From Siphonobacter curvatus (GTDB taxonomy: Bacteria > Bacteroidota > Bacteroidia > Cytophagales > Spirosomataceae): a stretch of DNA of 64,000 nt. This document shows positions 1 through 9,121 of the stretch, piece by piece. The stretch covers positions 3,100,001 to 3,164,000 of the forward strand of contig NZ_PTRA01000001.1 in assembly GCF_002943425.1 (NCBI RefSeq). Direction: 5' to 3'. The stretch's first letter is position 1, and each line of letters starts with the position of its first letter. Under the pieces are notes generated by a model. It saw only the letters and a program-made list of their open reading frames with translations, was not told where the DNA came from and searched no databases. Made by a program: the position numbers and the translations under genes.

Positions 1-1361
1 TGCGTTTTGCCTTCGGGCATGTGCTGAATAGATCTACGAACGGCATCTTTCACCCGTTTATCCAAGGCGGCGTATACGGAGTCCTGAAAAACGTATTTGA
101 TGTAATCCATATTATTGGGTCGCCGGACGATGCCATTGGTGATAAATACGTCCTTCACGCCATCGCCGTCATAGTCGGCCCAGAGCGGTGCCCAGCTCCA
201 GTCCGTAGCGGCCATGCCGAGTTGGGCGGCAATGTCCACGAAGCGTTTACCCTGTAAGTTTAATTGTAGACAATTGCGGGCATACTGATAGTGATACCCA
301 TAGCTGAGTTTGAACGAAAAAACGTCGAACGCATCTTCGCCCGCCGATGATTTTTCGACCTTTTCATCTTCGGGATACATATCCAGCGTCATCACGTCCA
401 GCCAGCCATCGTTATTAATGTCGGCCACGTCATTGCCCATCGAAAAGCGGCTGGTATGAGCAAACGTCTCTTTTAGTTTTTCGGTAAAGGTGCCGTTTCC
501 GTTGTTGTGATAGTAGTAGTCGTCTTCGTGAAAGTCGTTGGAAACGTAAATATCTTCCCAGCCGTCGTTATCCAGATCGCCCACGGAAATTCCCAGACCG
601 TAGCCCATCGGTGCTCCGTAGATACCTGCTTTTTCGGATACATTCACAAACCAGGGTTTCGCCTGGTTTCCCTTATCAATGATTTTATTTTCGAAGAGAT
701 AATCCCCGGCTTCGTTATCCCGCAGGAACCGGGCATTTACGTTGTTGTACGAAATGGCTTTATGAATGGCGTGATTGAGCAGATAACAATCTAGATCACC
801 ATCGTGATCGTAGTCGAAAAAAGCCGCCTGCGTTGAAAAGCCTGTAAAATCAAGTCCGTATTCAGCGGCCTTTTCCGTAAAGGTTCCGTCGTGATTGTTA
901 ATATAGAGTTCGTTTGAGCCTTCCAGTCCCCGGTAATTTCCGACAGCACACACGTACATGTCCAGCCAGCCGTCACCGTTGACATCGGCCATACTCACGC
1001 CCGTCTGCCAATCGGCAAAACCGCCTACGCCCGCCTGCTCGGTAACGTCTTCAAACTTCCAGTTTCCTTTATTAAGGTATAATTTATTTTTGCCACGGTT
1101 GCTAACGAAATACAAATCCGTTAGTCCATCGTTGTTAATATCTCCTGCCGCTACGCCTGCTCCATTATAGAAATACAGATATTCGACAATATTCAGGCTG
1201 TCGTCGTCTACAACGGTATTCTGAAACGCAATACCCGTTTGGGTCGAATCCAGGGTTTCAAATAGGGGTTTTTCATGGGAAGAAGTACAGGCCGTTAAGC
1301 CTATTAAGAAACCACTCGCTACGATTAGTACTTTCAGGACTACGTTACACTGATCACGCAT
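1..1361 (-). CDS. VCBS/FG-GAP repeat lipoprotein, C-terminus outside window
   Basis: The minus-strand reading frame is open from an ATG at 1361 to the window edge (about 453 residues), so the C-terminus is missing. The N-terminus is a lipoprotein signal with lipobox LTAC near residue 25. At least six calcium-binding FG-GAP/VCBS loops are readable, such as DINNDGLTDLYF, DVNGDGWLDMYV, DYDHDGDLDCYL and DLDNDGWEDIYV, which predict a beta-propeller. Proteins of this type (often with a C-terminal ASPIC/UnbV domain, not visible here) commonly follow susC-susD pairs in Cytophagales. It lies 87 bp after susD on the same strand, so it is probably the third gene of that operon. Its substrate is unknown. 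A surface-exposed accessory role in glycan binding is an inference. Confidence 0.85.
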   Translation of the reverse strand, partial: MRDQCNVVLKVLIVASGFLIGLTACTSSHEKPLFETLDSTQTGIAFQNTVVDDDSLNIVEYLYFYNGAGVAAGDINNDGLTDLYFVSNRGKNKLYLNKGNWKFEDVTEQAGVGGFADWQTGVSMADVNGDGWLDMYVCAVGNYRGLEGSNELYINNHDGTFTEKAAEYGLDFTGFSTQAAFFDYDHDGDLDCYLLNHAIHKAISYNNVNARFLRDNEAGDYLFENKIIDKGNQAKPWFVNVSEKAGIYGAPMGYGLGISVGDLDNDGWEDIYVSNDFHEDDYYYHNNGNGTFTEKLKETFAHTSRFSMGNDVADINNDGWLDVMTLDMYPEDEKVEKSSAGEDAFDVFSFKLSYGYHYQYARNCLQLNLQGKRFVDIAAQLGMAATDWSWAPLWADYDGDGVKDVFITNGIVRRPNNMDYIKYVFQDSVYAALDKRVKDAVRRSIQHMPEGKT

Positions 1362-1448
1362 TGACTAGTTGTTTACTGGGGCCAGTATCAATACAGGCCC
1401 CTTCCCAACCTGGAAAGGAGCCTGTAAAATAAGGTAAAGCATCTAAAA

Positions 1449-2966
1449 TTAATAACCCGGATTTTGCTTCAGCAAAGGGTTACTATTCATCTGGGTAGCT
1501 GGAATCGGCATCAGATTATACTTGGCATCGGTTACCGGTTTAAACTGCCAAGCTTTCTGCGTGAAGGATTTGAAACGAATCAAATCCGTCCGACGGCGAC
1601 CTTCAAAGGCAAACTCCCGTCCGTATTCTTTCAGCAGGTTATCCAGCGTCAGATCCGCAGCGGTAAAGTCTGCTACGCCTGCCCGCTTCCGGACCTGATT
1701 GATATACGGCAGAGCCTCCGCTGTTTTTCCCTGACGAATCAATGCTTCTGCCTTGGTCATCAATACTGAAGAATAGCGGAAAATCGGGAAATCGTTATCC
1801 TGATGTTCAATCAGGTTGTTCGCCTGAATTTGGAATTTTTGGAACCGTACGCCCTGATAGGCCAATGCCCGTTCGAGTGCATTGATTTCGGGGGTAAAGT
1901 TCAAGTCGTGCCGCTGCCCATCTACGCGGTCATCGTATTGAATCACCCGACCATCAGGGCCCGTTTGCGGACCCGCTAACCACATTTTCTTACGAGCATC
2001 CTGATCGGTAAACGTGGAATAGAAATCAGCATAGGTACAATACCCATTCCAAGGGCTAACCCCTAACCCATACTTCGATTGTAGAGCATAGTGTAGCGTA
2101 CGCATATGGAAGGTGTTACCCGTAGCAAATACCTTGTCGTAAGGAATGACGAAGATGTTTTCCATCATCGAGCCATTCTTGTCGTTGTTTACCGTAAAGT
2201 TATCCAGGAAGTTGGCCGACAACGAATACAACTTGGAGTTAATGACCGAATCCGCTTCTGCAGCAGCTTGAGCCCAGCGAGGCGTACCTGTGAATACCTC
2301 CGCGTTCAGATACACGTGAGCCAGCAGAGCATGTCCGGCACCGCGAGACATCCGTCCGTACATCGCAACGCTGTTCTCATTCCGCATGGAAGGGATAGCC
2401 TCTTTGAGTTCTTTTTCAATAAAATTGAAGACTTCAGCCCGGGTATTCTGTGCTGGATTTCCAGCAGGAGAGTCTTCCGTTAGAATGGGCACATTTCCGA
2501 ACAAATCAACCAGATAGTAGTAGTTCAGGGCTCGAATACCCCGTAACTCCGCAATCGTGTTCTCCTTATTTGCTACGTTGGACTCTTTCAGAGTACCAAT
2601 ATTGATATTAACGTTAGCAATACTGCGGTAGAAAGCCTCCCACGCTCCGTTGATGTTGGAGGGAATTACCGGTGTAAACTGATGCCGGGCTAGCTGCTGC
2701 CAGCGGCCATCATCGTACCAGTCGGGACCACGTGTGGGCACTACGACTTCATCCGTAGTGGTTTCCTGCAACACGAAGGGATCATCTACGAAAGACCGTA
2801 GCGTTCCGTAGGAGGAACCAATAACGGCGTTTAGATCGGACTCAGTAGCTGGGAAATTACTTGCATCGGCCCGATCGTATACGGTGGAATCCAGATTGGT
2901 ACAGGATTGATTGAAAATCATCATCCCCGTAAGCCCGAGTCCGTATAAAATTTTAAGCGTTTTCAT
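1449..2966 (-). CDS. SusD/RagB family nutrient-binding lipoprotein
   Basis: The 505-residue protein starts with a lipoprotein signal (lipobox NQSC at about residue 22). It has the helical TPR-like fold signature of SusD, including LRGIRALNYYYLVDLFGNVP in the middle and a C-terminal EYGREFAFEGRRRTDLIR segment typical of RagB/SusD. These proteins sit on the cell surface and form a lid over the partner SusC barrel, binding oligosaccharides or other large nutrients. It follows the SusC gene by 80 bp on the same strand and is almost certainly co-transcribed and complexed with it. No glycoside hydrolase is directly linked, so the ligand cannot be named from this window. Confidence 0.95.
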   Translation of the reverse strand: MKTLKILYGLGLTGMMIFNQSCTNLDSTVYDRADASNFPATESDLNAVIGSSYGTLRSFVDDPFVLQETTTDEVVVPTRGPDWYDDGRWQQLARHQFTPVIPSNINGAWEAFYRSIANVNINIGTLKESNVANKENTIAELRGIRALNYYYLVDLFGNVPILTEDSPAGNPAQNTRAEVFNFIEKELKEAIPSMRNENSVAMYGRMSRGAGHALLAHVYLNAEVFTGTPRWAQAAAEADSVINSKLYSLSANFLDNFTVNNDKNGSMMENIFVIPYDKVFATGNTFHMRTLHYALQSKYGLGVSPWNGYCTYADFYSTFTDQDARKKMWLAGPQTGPDGRVIQYDDRVDGQRHDLNFTPEINALERALAYQGVRFQKFQIQANNLIEHQDNDFPIFRYSSVLMTKAEALIRQGKTAEALPYINQVRKRAGVADFTAADLTLDNLLKEYGREFAFEGRRRTDLIRFKSFTQKAWQFKPVTDAKYNLMPIPATQMNSNPLLKQNPGY

Positions 2967-3046
2967 AAGAAAGTATGATATTCTGTAAATAAGCGTAATG
3001 CTTATTGCTGATTACGTAATAGAAATGGTGTTACTTATCTACTAAG

Positions 3047-6000
3047 TTAGAACGTTAACGAAACACCAGCTACCAGGGTACGAGCCCGTGGATAGTACGA
3101 AACGGGATCTACACCCGGTGAAAGGTTCACCGCCCGGTTATCATCGCTAATCGAACCATACTGGCTACGCGAATCTCCGGTACGCACTTCGGGATCAGCT
3201 CCACGGTACTTCGTAATAACGAAAATGTTTTGACCAGAAACGTAGACCTGAGCATTCTGAAGAACTTTTTTCAGACCCGGAATACGGTAACCCAAGCGGA
3301 AGTTGTCCAGACGAACAAAGGAGGCATCCTCCAGCCACAGATCAGACCAGGCCGAAGACACGCCCTTACCAATACCCGTTGTAAACGCATCTTTCAGCAA
3401 GTTTTCGCCGGGGAACCGGTTGGGGTTCGCAAAGTAGATGTACATCCCGTTGGCAACTTTCTGACCTAAACTTCCGCGGAAGAAGAAGGACAAATCCCAG
3501 TTCTTGTACGTGAAGTTGTTTTGCCAGCCTAAGGTCAGCTTGGGTTGAGCATTACCCAGGTAGGTACGGTCGGCACCGGCGGGTTGCGTTCCTCCACCCC
3601 CGAAGTCCTGATAAATGTACTCACCACGGTCATTAAAACCGGTAACCCGGGGACCGTAGAACGTACCGATGGCGTAACCTTCCTGCAACACGATGGGTGA
3701 TGCAATACCGCCCTGTCCGCTACCAAAACTACCGTATAAGAGAGGGCTGTTGGAGTTGTACTGGAACAGGTCGTTACTCAACGAGACGATTTTATTCGTA
3801 TTGTGGGCCAAGTTCAGGGTCGTACGCCATTCGAAATCCTGCTTGCTGATCGCCTGGAAATCCAAAGCTAATTCAACCCCCTTGTTGGTCACGCGGCCTA
3901 CGTTAGCCAGCACGTTGTTCGTTCCGGCAACGATTTGCTGCGAACCATAGCGAGAGCCAATGGCAACGGGATAGTTAAACAACAGATCGCGGGTGTCTTT
4001 GTAGTAAAATTCCAGCGAACCCGTCAGTCGGCCTTTCATGAAACCAAAGTCTACCCCAACGTTGGTCATGGCAGAAGTTTCCCATTTCAAGTCCGGGTTT
4101 GGGTTTTGTGAGTAGAAGTAAGCCGTCTGGAAACCACCGTTAGTATAATACGATCCCTGTGAACCGTACAAACGCCGGGCTGCGTAATCCGCAATACCAT
4201 CCTGGTTACCTGTGACGCCGTATCCGGCCCGCAGTTTCAAATCGCTGAAAAGGTTACTACTTTTAATGAAATCCTCTTCAATTAAACGCCAGCCCGCCGA
4301 CACGGAGGGGAACCATCCCCAACGGTTATTCGCACCAAAGCGGGACGATCCATCGCGGCGAATGTTGGCTGTCAACAGATACTTTTCGTTGTACGAATAG
4401 TTAAGGCGACCAATCAAACCTACCAGAATCGCTTCTGACTTGTACGAGTTTACACGGCGGTTAGTAGAACCATCGGCGTTGTCATTACCCGCTTCCAGGT
4501 TGTTATAGCCAAAGGCATCGGGGAAGTTGCGGTGTTCGGCACCAAAACCCTCGTTACTAACTTTTTGATACGTATGGCCCAACAGAACGCTGAAGTTGTG
4601 TTTATCAATCGTATTTGAATAGTTAACGGTGCTTTCGATCAAGCGATCCAGTACTTCCTGCGTTTCCCGACGAGCCCGTGAAATACTGTTTCCACTACCC
4701 CGGAAATAGCTAGGAATGAAGAAACCGTACAGGTAATCAAACGTACTCTGCGAAGCGTTTACGCCTACTTTTAATCCCTTAACAATTTCGTAACTAGCTT
4801 TGGCATTCAACAACGTTTGACGCTCTTTGCCTTCATTGGTCAACTGCATCAGACGAGCCAGTGGGTTTTCTACTTCAAACTGTCCCTGGGGTTGGTTGAA
4901 AGTTCCATCAGCATTGTAGATGGGCTGGGTTGGGTTAAACCGTACCGCTGAACGCAAGGCTCCGTAATCAACAAACTTTTTGTTGTTGGTTTGATGAGAA
5001 AGTAACAGTTGGATTTCCAAGCGATCATCTAACGCCTTTTGTACCAAGTTCAAGCGGGCATTAATCCGGTTAAATCCTGAATTCTTGATAATCCCTGGTT
5101 GATCCAGATAAACCAGTGACCCCCGATAGCTGAACTTTTCAGCTCCTCCACTAACGGCTACAGAGTGGTTTTGCGTCCAGGACGTCCGCGTCACCTGATC
5201 GAGCCAGTTGGTAGATGCTCCATAATCTTGGCCCGTAACATTTTGTTCTGTCAATTTCGCCCGAAATTCGTCTGGCGTCAGGAACCCAGGACGACGTACT
5301 TCTTTACCCATCGAAATGTAGCCACTGTATTCAACGGAGGTACGCCCCGCAGAACCTTTCTTGGTGGTAACAATGATGACACCGTTTGCCCCGCGTGAAC
5401 CGTAAATAGCTGCTGCTGAAGCGTCTTTCAATACGTCAACCGACTGAATATCTTCCGGAGCAACGCTGTTCAACGGAGCACCCGCTACCCCATCAATTAC
5501 AATAAGAGGCTCAGAGTTGGCTGACAACGATGAGGTTCCGCGTAAACGAATGGTAGGACGGTTATTGGTAGGATCACTATTAGGAGCACTGATGACCAGA
5601 CCAGATACTTTTCCCTGTACGGCTTGTAAGGGGTTATTCAATACCCCCGCGTTAAAGTCTTTCGAGGTTACCGTAGCGGTGGCTCCAGTTACGTCTGCTT
5701 TCCGCTGCGTACCGTATCCGACTACTACTACTTCCGAAAGCGACTGAGAATTAGGCTGTAACGTTACATCGAGTGTGGTCTGATTAGTAATATCGATTTC
5801 CTGCGAAATCATACCAACGGACGTAAAGCGAAGTTTTGAACCGGACGTAACGCTAATCTTATACGTTCCATCGGCAGCAGTTTGTGTACCATTAGAAGTA
5901 CCAACGACTAGGATGCTCACACCAGGGAGTTCGCTTCCATCTTCAGCTGAAGTAACCTTTCCGGTAAGGGTCCTTTGCTGAGCCCAGGTCGTCATGTTGA

Positions 6001-6097
6001 GAAGAATCATTAAAAGACTCAGACATGTGGTAGACCACTGTCTGAATTTACTTTTTTGACCCAACGAGCTACGCTGCAAGTAAGTCTGTTTCATCAT
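3047..6097 (-). CDS. SusC/RagA family TonB-linked outer membrane protein
   Basis: The protein has 1016 residues. A signal peptide ends near AQQ at residue 41. Next come a carboxypeptidase-regulatory-like domain (RTLTGKVTSAEDGSELPGVS onward), a TonB-dependent plug with the SusC hallmark YGSRGANGVIIVTTKKG (around residue 240), and a long beta-barrel ending in an aromatic-terminated strand (GVSLTF). It transports nutrients across the outer membrane using TonB energy together with the SusD lipoprotein downstream. Length and domain order are usual for the family. I see no linked ECF sigma/anti-sigma pair, and no clear TAnnTTTG box in the 280 bp upstream. Confidence 0.96.
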   Translation of the reverse strand: MMKQTYLQRSSLGQKSKFRQWSTTCLSLLMILLNMTTWAQQRTLTGKVTSAEDGSELPGVSILVVGTSNGTQTAADGTYKISVTSGSKLRFTSVGMISQEIDITNQTTLDVTLQPNSQSLSEVVVVGYGTQRKADVTGATATVTSKDFNAGVLNNPLQAVQGKVSGLVISAPNSDPTNNRPTIRLRGTSSLSANSEPLIVIDGVAGAPLNSVAPEDIQSVDVLKDASAAAIYGSRGANGVIIVTTKKGSAGRTSVEYSGYISMGKEVRRPGFLTPDEFRAKLTEQNVTGQDYGASTNWLDQVTRTSWTQNHSVAVSGGAEKFSYRGSLVYLDQPGIIKNSGFNRINARLNLVQKALDDRLEIQLLLSHQTNNKKFVDYGALRSAVRFNPTQPIYNADGTFNQPQGQFEVENPLARLMQLTNEGKERQTLLNAKASYEIVKGLKVGVNASQSTFDYLYGFFIPSYFRGSGNSISRARRETQEVLDRLIESTVNYSNTIDKHNFSVLLGHTYQKVSNEGFGAEHRNFPDAFGYNNLEAGNDNADGSTNRRVNSYKSEAILVGLIGRLNYSYNEKYLLTANIRRDGSSRFGANNRWGWFPSVSAGWRLIEEDFIKSSNLFSDLKLRAGYGVTGNQDGIADYAARRLYGSQGSYYTNGGFQTAYFYSQNPNPDLKWETSAMTNVGVDFGFMKGRLTGSLEFYYKDTRDLLFNYPVAIGSRYGSQQIVAGTNNVLANVGRVTNKGVELALDFQAISKQDFEWRTTLNLAHNTNKIVSLSNDLFQYNSNSPLLYGSFGSGQGGIASPIVLQEGYAIGTFYGPRVTGFNDRGEYIYQDFGGGGTQPAGADRTYLGNAQPKLTLGWQNNFTYKNWDLSFFFRGSLGQKVANGMYIYFANPNRFPGENLLKDAFTTGIGKGVSSAWSDLWLEDASFVRLDNFRLGYRIPGLKKVLQNAQVYVSGQNIFVITKYRGADPEVRTGDSRSQYGSISDDNRAVNLSPGVDPVSYYPRARTLVAGVSLTF

Positions 6098-6380
6098 TTG
6101 TAAGGGTTATGTATTGTATTAGTAAACTTGGTTAGAGTAAAGTGTCCATCTAATCTAAAAAAAACAAAATGAATCTATCAAATTTGTCTAGTATATTATT
6201 AGATGAATACATTTTTACTAGTTTCCGGTACGCAAACTACAATATTTAATTTACATAATACAATTTCTACCTTAAAGTTTAGAAAAAAACAATTTAAGCT
6301 TTTATACTTAGTAAAAAGTCTAAATCTATTGTCCTATGATTGTACTAAACGCATAAGTTTTTTGCGGATGAGTATTTATT

Positions 6381-7700
6381 TTACTGCCTGGTCTTGATTT
6401 TATTCAAAATCCAGGTTCCCACGGCATCTCCCTGATTAAAGCCATCGTCAATCGCTGTTTTAAAGTGAATTCCGCCGTATAGTCGGCTAATTGCGGCTTC
6501 GGTTGCCGCCGCTTTAAAGGAAGTATACTGACGCACGGGTAATCCATAAGCTATTTCAGAGGAATCCGCAAAGGTTAAATGATCCCCCAGTAAGGCCGAT
6601 AACGTAACCGCTGAAGCAGCGGAAACGACACTATGCCCGGATGGATATTCAGGAAAGGGTGGTGTTTGTAACAAAGGCTGCCACTGATCATCGATCAGGT
6701 TATTGATGTACGTTTCTGGTCGAATACGAACTGTACGGTATTTTTCATCCCAGCAAGCGATAAATCCATCAAATAAAGCGATGGACGTAAGCAGATACGC
6801 TTCGGCAGTTTGCATGAAATCTTTCTGGGTTTTTCGGGTGGTAAGACCCACGATGCTCATCCAGTGCCCACCTGGGGACATTTTCTTCGTAGCGAAAGCG
6901 GCGTGCCCCTGAATGTTCATTTTGAACGGATTGCAATCCCAGAAATTTGCGATTTCCTTCTCCTCTTCGGTGCTGAACTTTACGGCTTCGTATACCTCTT
7001 TCGCCTCTTTGTAACAATCGCTGGCGGGATTATCGCTGAAGGCTGGAAAACCTTTAAGCCGGAATTGAGTAGCCGAATCCAGGGCTAAAGGCCGGATTTT
7101 GGCCCAGAACGGTTCTAAAGCATCCATATACGCGGGTGGCGTAGGAACCCAGCTTCCTTTTTGATTCGTTACGGTATAGCGGAATCCCCGGGTTTCCTTA
7201 TACTGGTCTTTTAATGAGTACGCAATGACGTGTTTGGCCACTGCCTCACCATACTGCATGGAGCGTTCGTAGACGTCCGTAGGCAAAGCCTTTTCAAACG
7301 ATTCGTAAAAATCTTTTTCAAAATCATCAATCATATCGCCTGAGAAGGTCCACTGCCGACCGACCAGGAGAAAGGCCCGGCTACTGGCCAGAGGAAAGCA
7401 GTATTCCTGATCCGCTTCGGGCTTGGGCGTAGCCGTGTATTCATTCAACTGTCCTGCCATGCTCCGATACTGTGGATACGCGGGCAACAGAGCTTCATAG
7501 GCGGCTAAACTAGAATACGCGTAGATACGGGCGGCTACGGGCGGCCCGAATACATCGTGGATAATTACCTGCGTTAGTTTGCGTTCAGCCTTTCGTAAAA
7601 ATTCAGGATTATTAGTAAGACGGGTGTATTCCTGCTTGTTTTTCTGACAGCTACTAAAAATCAGAACAAGAAGAAGTAAGATGAGGGAAAGTGGCTTCAT
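6381..7700 (-). CDS. Vanadium-dependent haloperoxidase/PAP2-superfamily lipoprotein
   Basis: The 439-residue protein has a lipoprotein signal (lipobox FSSC at residue 15-18), so it is probably membrane-anchored in the periplasm. The phosphate/vanadate-binding triad of the PAP2/vanadium haloperoxidase superfamily is complete: K320-x6-RP (KYRTVRIRP, 320-328), PSGH at 353-356, and SRLYGGIHF with H413 followed by D418. Long alpha-helical N-terminal sequence matches the vanadium chloroperoxidase-like branch rather than short PAP2 phosphatases. Whether it oxidises halides or hydrolyses phosphoesters cannot be told from the motif. It is monocistronic on the minus strand, just upstream of susC; a TATTTTTG box lies about 42 bp before its ATG. 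Confidence 0.85.
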   Translation of the reverse strand: MKPLSLILLLLVLIFSSCQKNKQEYTRLTNNPEFLRKAERKLTQVIIHDVFGPPVAARIYAYSSLAAYEALLPAYPQYRSMAGQLNEYTATPKPEADQEYCFPLASSRAFLLVGRQWTFSGDMIDDFEKDFYESFEKALPTDVYERSMQYGEAVAKHVIAYSLKDQYKETRGFRYTVTNQKGSWVPTPPAYMDALEPFWAKIRPLALDSATQFRLKGFPAFSDNPASDCYKEAKEVYEAVKFSTEEEKEIANFWDCNPFKMNIQGHAAFATKKMSPGGHWMSIVGLTTRKTQKDFMQTAEAYLLTSIALFDGFIACWDEKYRTVRIRPETYINNLIDDQWQPLLQTPPFPEYPSGHSVVSAASAVTLSALLGDHLTFADSSEIAYGLPVRQYTSFKAAATEAAISRLYGGIHFKTAIDDGFNQGDAVGTWILNKIKTRQ

Positions 7701-7741
7701 TCGAACTTACTATCGTATTATTTTATTACAATAAATTATCA

Positions 7742-7749
7742 CAAAAATA
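7742..7749 (-). promoter_or_regulatory. Bacteroidota -7 box for the haloperoxidase gene
   Basis: The minus strand reads TATTTTTG here, matching the Bacteroidota -7 consensus TAnnTTTG, about 42 bp before the ATG at 7700. No good -33 TTG is at the usual spacing and the region is AT-rich, so this is tentative. Confidence 0.35.
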
Positions 7750-7875
7750 ACAAAACTGACATCATCCTATGTTATTTTTCAGGAATTAACTATAATTTTA
7801 TTTTCATACGATTTCCTACATGATCTGATCTCTCTAGATTTCGTGTTAACCTCCGTCAAACACAAGCATCCGTAG

Positions 7876-7883
7876 TATCTTTG
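7876..7883 (+). promoter_or_regulatory. Bacteroidota -7 box for the glycosyltransferase gene
   Basis: TATCTTTG matches TAnnTTTG and lies 88 bp upstream of the glycosyltransferase ATG, predicting a leader of about 80 nt. The -33 element is weak. The same octamer recurs just before the AsmA-like gene. Confidence 0.5.
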
Positions 7884-7971
7884 CCGGAAACAGTCGTTCG
7901 CAACGCATTTCGTGAACGTACCGTACAGTCAGTAGCTTTCCAGCCTGCTTTAGAAACGGAGTTATTTCTGC

Positions 7972-9090
7972 ATGAAACCCAACGTACTACACCTAAGTAC
8001 CCTGCATCGGGGGGATGATTCGCGAATGGTTCTGAAGATGGCAGTTAGTACGGCTCTGCGTTACCCGACTATCGTATTAGCAACGCCACCGCTGGACGCC
8101 GATACTTCCATCACTTTCCTTCCGATTTCCTACGAATCTTCATTACTGAAACGGTTACTGTTTGTACATCCACGGGTTTTGTGGCATAGTTTACGAATAC
8201 GAGCGAATATCATACACGTACACGCTCCCGAAGCCTTACCGATTGCGTTGTTGAATCAGTGGTTGGGATCGAAAGTCATTTTTGATGTGTACGAAAATAT
8301 GGCGAAGCAACTCGCTGGGAAGCAGATCAACAATAATCGGCTGTTTCGCTGGTTTTTCCGATTCTTCGACCGTATCGCTCGGCGGAAGTTTTACTTCATT
8401 TTTGCGGAAGATTCGTACCTAGAATCGTATGCGGGCGTACGGAAGCCGTCCATCGTCCTGCATAATTTTCCGGATCTTTCTCTATTTCCTTCGTCTGCTT
8501 CTTCAACAACGAGTAGCCCACCCGCCTTTTTTTATCTGGGACAAATCAGTAAGGCCCGTTGCCTGGATGTCATGATTGAAGCGTCCCGCCTTCTGCGGAA
8601 AGAGCACCCGGATTTTCGTTGGCATATTTTCGGAAAACCGGGATTTGATCTTCGTTCCTTTGAAGAAATTGAACAATTAACCGGCTATGAGGAGGTTAAA
8701 GAAAACCTGATTTTTCACGGCCATACGCCGGCTCCGGAAGCGTATCGAACGGGAGCTGGATGTTTGGGTGGGGTCGCCCTATTACGACCGATCGGTGATT
8801 TCCCCGGATCGTATCCCAGCAAACTCTTTGAGTATATGGCTTTGGGCTTACCCGTTATTACCTCCAATTTTCCTTTGTATCAATCGGTAGTCGAGAAAAA
8901 CGAATGTGGTTTTTGTATCGACCCTACTGATGCGGAGCAGTTGTACGAGTGCCTGAAGATTTTAATGGAGCAACCTGCCGTCCGAACCCAGATGGGTGAA
9001 CGTGGCAAACGGGCCGTCCGGCAACGTTACAATTGGGCTCACGAACAACAGCGGCTGCTGGATTTTTACGAACACGTCCTGCAAAACTAA
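7972..9090 (+). CDS. Glycosyltransferase family 4 protein
   Basis: The protein has 372 residues and no signal peptide. The C-terminal half carries the GT-B nucleotide-sugar-binding signature of GT4 enzymes: FFYLGQISKARCLDVMIEA (start of the second Rossmann domain), then GSYPSKLFEYMALGLPVITS with the conserved E-x-MA-GLP core, and a trailing EQLYECLKIL helix. It should transfer a sugar from an activated donor to an acceptor on the cytoplasmic face of the membrane, for polysaccharide or glycolipid synthesis. It stands alone between oppositely oriented genes, so the pathway is unknown. Its 3' end is only 31 bp from the convergent GH127 gene. Confidence 0.85.
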   Translation: MKPNVLHLSTLHRGDDSRMVLKMAVSTALRYPTIVLATPPLDADTSITFLPISYESSLLKRLLFVHPRVLWHSLRIRANIIHVHAPEALPIALLNQWLGSKVIFDVYENMAKQLAGKQINNNRLFRWFFRFFDRIARRKFYFIFAEDSYLESYAGVRKPSIVLHNFPDLSLFPSSASSTTSSPPAFFYLGQISKARCLDVMIEASRLLRKEHPDFRWHIFGKPGFDLRSFEEIEQLTGYEEVKENLIFHGHTPAPEAYRTGAGCLGGVALLRPIGDFPGSYPSKLFEYMALGLPVITSNFPLYQSVVEKNECGFCIDPTDAEQLYECLKILMEQPAVRTQMGERGKRAVRQRYNWAHEQQRLLDFYEHVLQN

Positions 9091-9121
9091 AAAGGTCCCT
9101 CTGAAGATGAACCTCTCTACC

